5,549 nucleotides of DNA from Chloroflexota bacterium (GTDB lineage Bacteria > Chloroflexota > Anaerolineae > J036 > Brachytrichaceae), in assembly GCA_021813225.1 (NCBI GenBank), contig JAKALH010000221.1, positions 1 through 5,549 on the forward strand, read 5' to 3'. Below are positions 4,873 through 5,549 of the stretch, piece by piece (within the stretch, counting starts at the first letter, position 1; every line of letters starts with the position of its first letter). The translations under genes and the position numbers were made by a program. The notes beneath the pieces were generated by a model. That model saw only the letters and a program-made list of their open reading frames with translations. It had not been told where the DNA came from and did no database searches.

Positions 4873-5549
4873 ATGTCGAAGGAATATCCAATCGAGAAAC
4901 TGCGCAACATCGGAGTGATTGCGCACATTGATGCCGGAAAGACGACTACGTCTGAGCGCATCCTGTACTACACGGGCCGCACCTATAAGATCGGCGAGGT
5001 GCATGAAGGCGCTGCCACCATGGATTACATGGTACAGGAGCAGGAACGCGGCATCACTATCACAGCGGCGGCGACAACCTGTTACTGGAAAGATATCCAG
5101 ATCAACCTGATCGACACTCCCGGCCACATTGATTTTACCGTCGAGGTGCAACGCAGCCTGCGCGTGCTCGACGGCGGCGTCGTCGTATTCGATGCCGTCG
5201 CCGGCGTAGAGCCGCAGTCCGAGACTGTCTGGCGGCAGGCTGATAAGTTTGGCGTACCGCGTATCTGTTTCGTGAACAAAATGGACCGCGTCGGCGCCAG
5301 CCTGGAACGCACGGTCGATATGATTGTCGACCGCCTGGCTGCCAAGCCGCTGGTGATGAACCTGCCGGTCGGGCTGGAGAGCGACTTCAACGGCGTCATC
5401 GACCTGCTGAATATGCGCTGCGTGACCTTCAGCGGCGATAAAGGCGAGATCGTGCATGAGGACGAGGTGCCCGCTCAATACCTCGAGGCTGCGAAGGCAG
5501 CGCGCGAAAAAATGATTGAGACGGCCTCCGAGGTGGATGACAGCCTTCT
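4873..5549 (+). CDS. fusA: Elongation factor G (3' partial)
   Basis: EF-G is the translational GTPase that drives ribosomal translocation and, with RRF, ribosome recycling. The first 225 residues are present, covering most of the G domain and the start of the G' insert; the gene runs off the right edge. The GTPase motifs are all intact: G1 AHIDAGKTT (17-25), G2 RGITI (59-63, Thr62), G3 DTPGH (81-85, catalytic His85) and G4 NKMD (135-138). The start at 4873 gives MSKEYPIEKLRNIG, which aligns without gaps to typical EF-G N-termini; an in-frame ATG at 4861 would add four residues (MVIE) without a better ribosome site. It follows rpsG by 62 bp, as in the conserved rpsL-rpsG-fusA(-tuf) operon, so tuf or another ribosomal gene may follow outside the window. 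Confidence 0.98.
   Translation, partial: MSKEYPIEKLRNIGVIAHIDAGKTTTSERILYYTGRTYKIGEVHEGAATMDYMVQEQERGITITAAATTCYWKDIQINLIDTPGHIDFTVEVQRSLRVLDGGVVVFDAVAGVEPQSETVWRQADKFGVPRICFVNKMDRVGASLERTVDMIVDRLAAKPLVMNLPVGLESDFNGVIDLLNMRCVTFSGDKGEIVHEDEVPAQYLEAAKAAREKMIETASEVDDSL

Noticed and set aside
4840..5478. Minus-strand open frame (212 codons) opposite fusA
   Set aside because: A mirror of the EF-G coding frame; composition and lack of motifs mark it as a shadow.

Overview
This window looks like chromosomal DNA from a moderately GC-rich bacterium, most likely a member of the Chloroflexota. That placement is an inference. It rests on the EF-G N-terminus (SKEYPIEKLRNIG), on an S12 with a long Gram-positive/Thermus-type N-terminal loop and the Thermus-like CTVVRTVTP stretch, and on the style of the STAS proteins. 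No rRNA or other phylogenetic marker is present to confirm it. All genes lie on the + strand.

Left block (1-3633): the 3' three quarters of clpX enters from the left edge. After 34 bp comes a polytopic membrane protein of the O-antigen ligase/Wzy_C family. Its 3' end overlaps a three-gene partner-switching cassette: a STAS anti-sigma factor antagonist, an RsbW/SpoIIAB-like GHKL serine kinase, and a second STAS antagonist. The last four genes overlap head to tail by 17, 1 and 26 bp. The internal starts have almost no Shine-Dalgarno sequence, so the four genes probably form one translationally coupled unit. No sigma factor or PP2C phosphatase is encoded in the window.

Middle (3634-3822): a 189-bp intergenic region carries a near-perfect housekeeping promoter (TTGACA-N16-TATAAT). 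Behind it is a leader of about 137 nt with three successive inverted repeats, the last a perfect 12-bp stem just upstream of rpsL.

Right block (3823-5549): this is the start of the classical str operon, rpsL (S12), rpsG (S7) and fusA (EF-G, cut by the right edge). A 7-bp perfect inverted repeat lies between rpsL and rpsG, at the place where S7 autoregulates the operon in E. coli.

Most of the window is conserved housekeeping DNA. The parts that merit attention are the antagonist-kinase-antagonist cassette fused by overlaps to a polysaccharide ligase-like gene, the ligase-like protein's lack of the expected catalytic His, a non-canonical ClpP-docking tripeptide in ClpX, and the structured rpsL leader.
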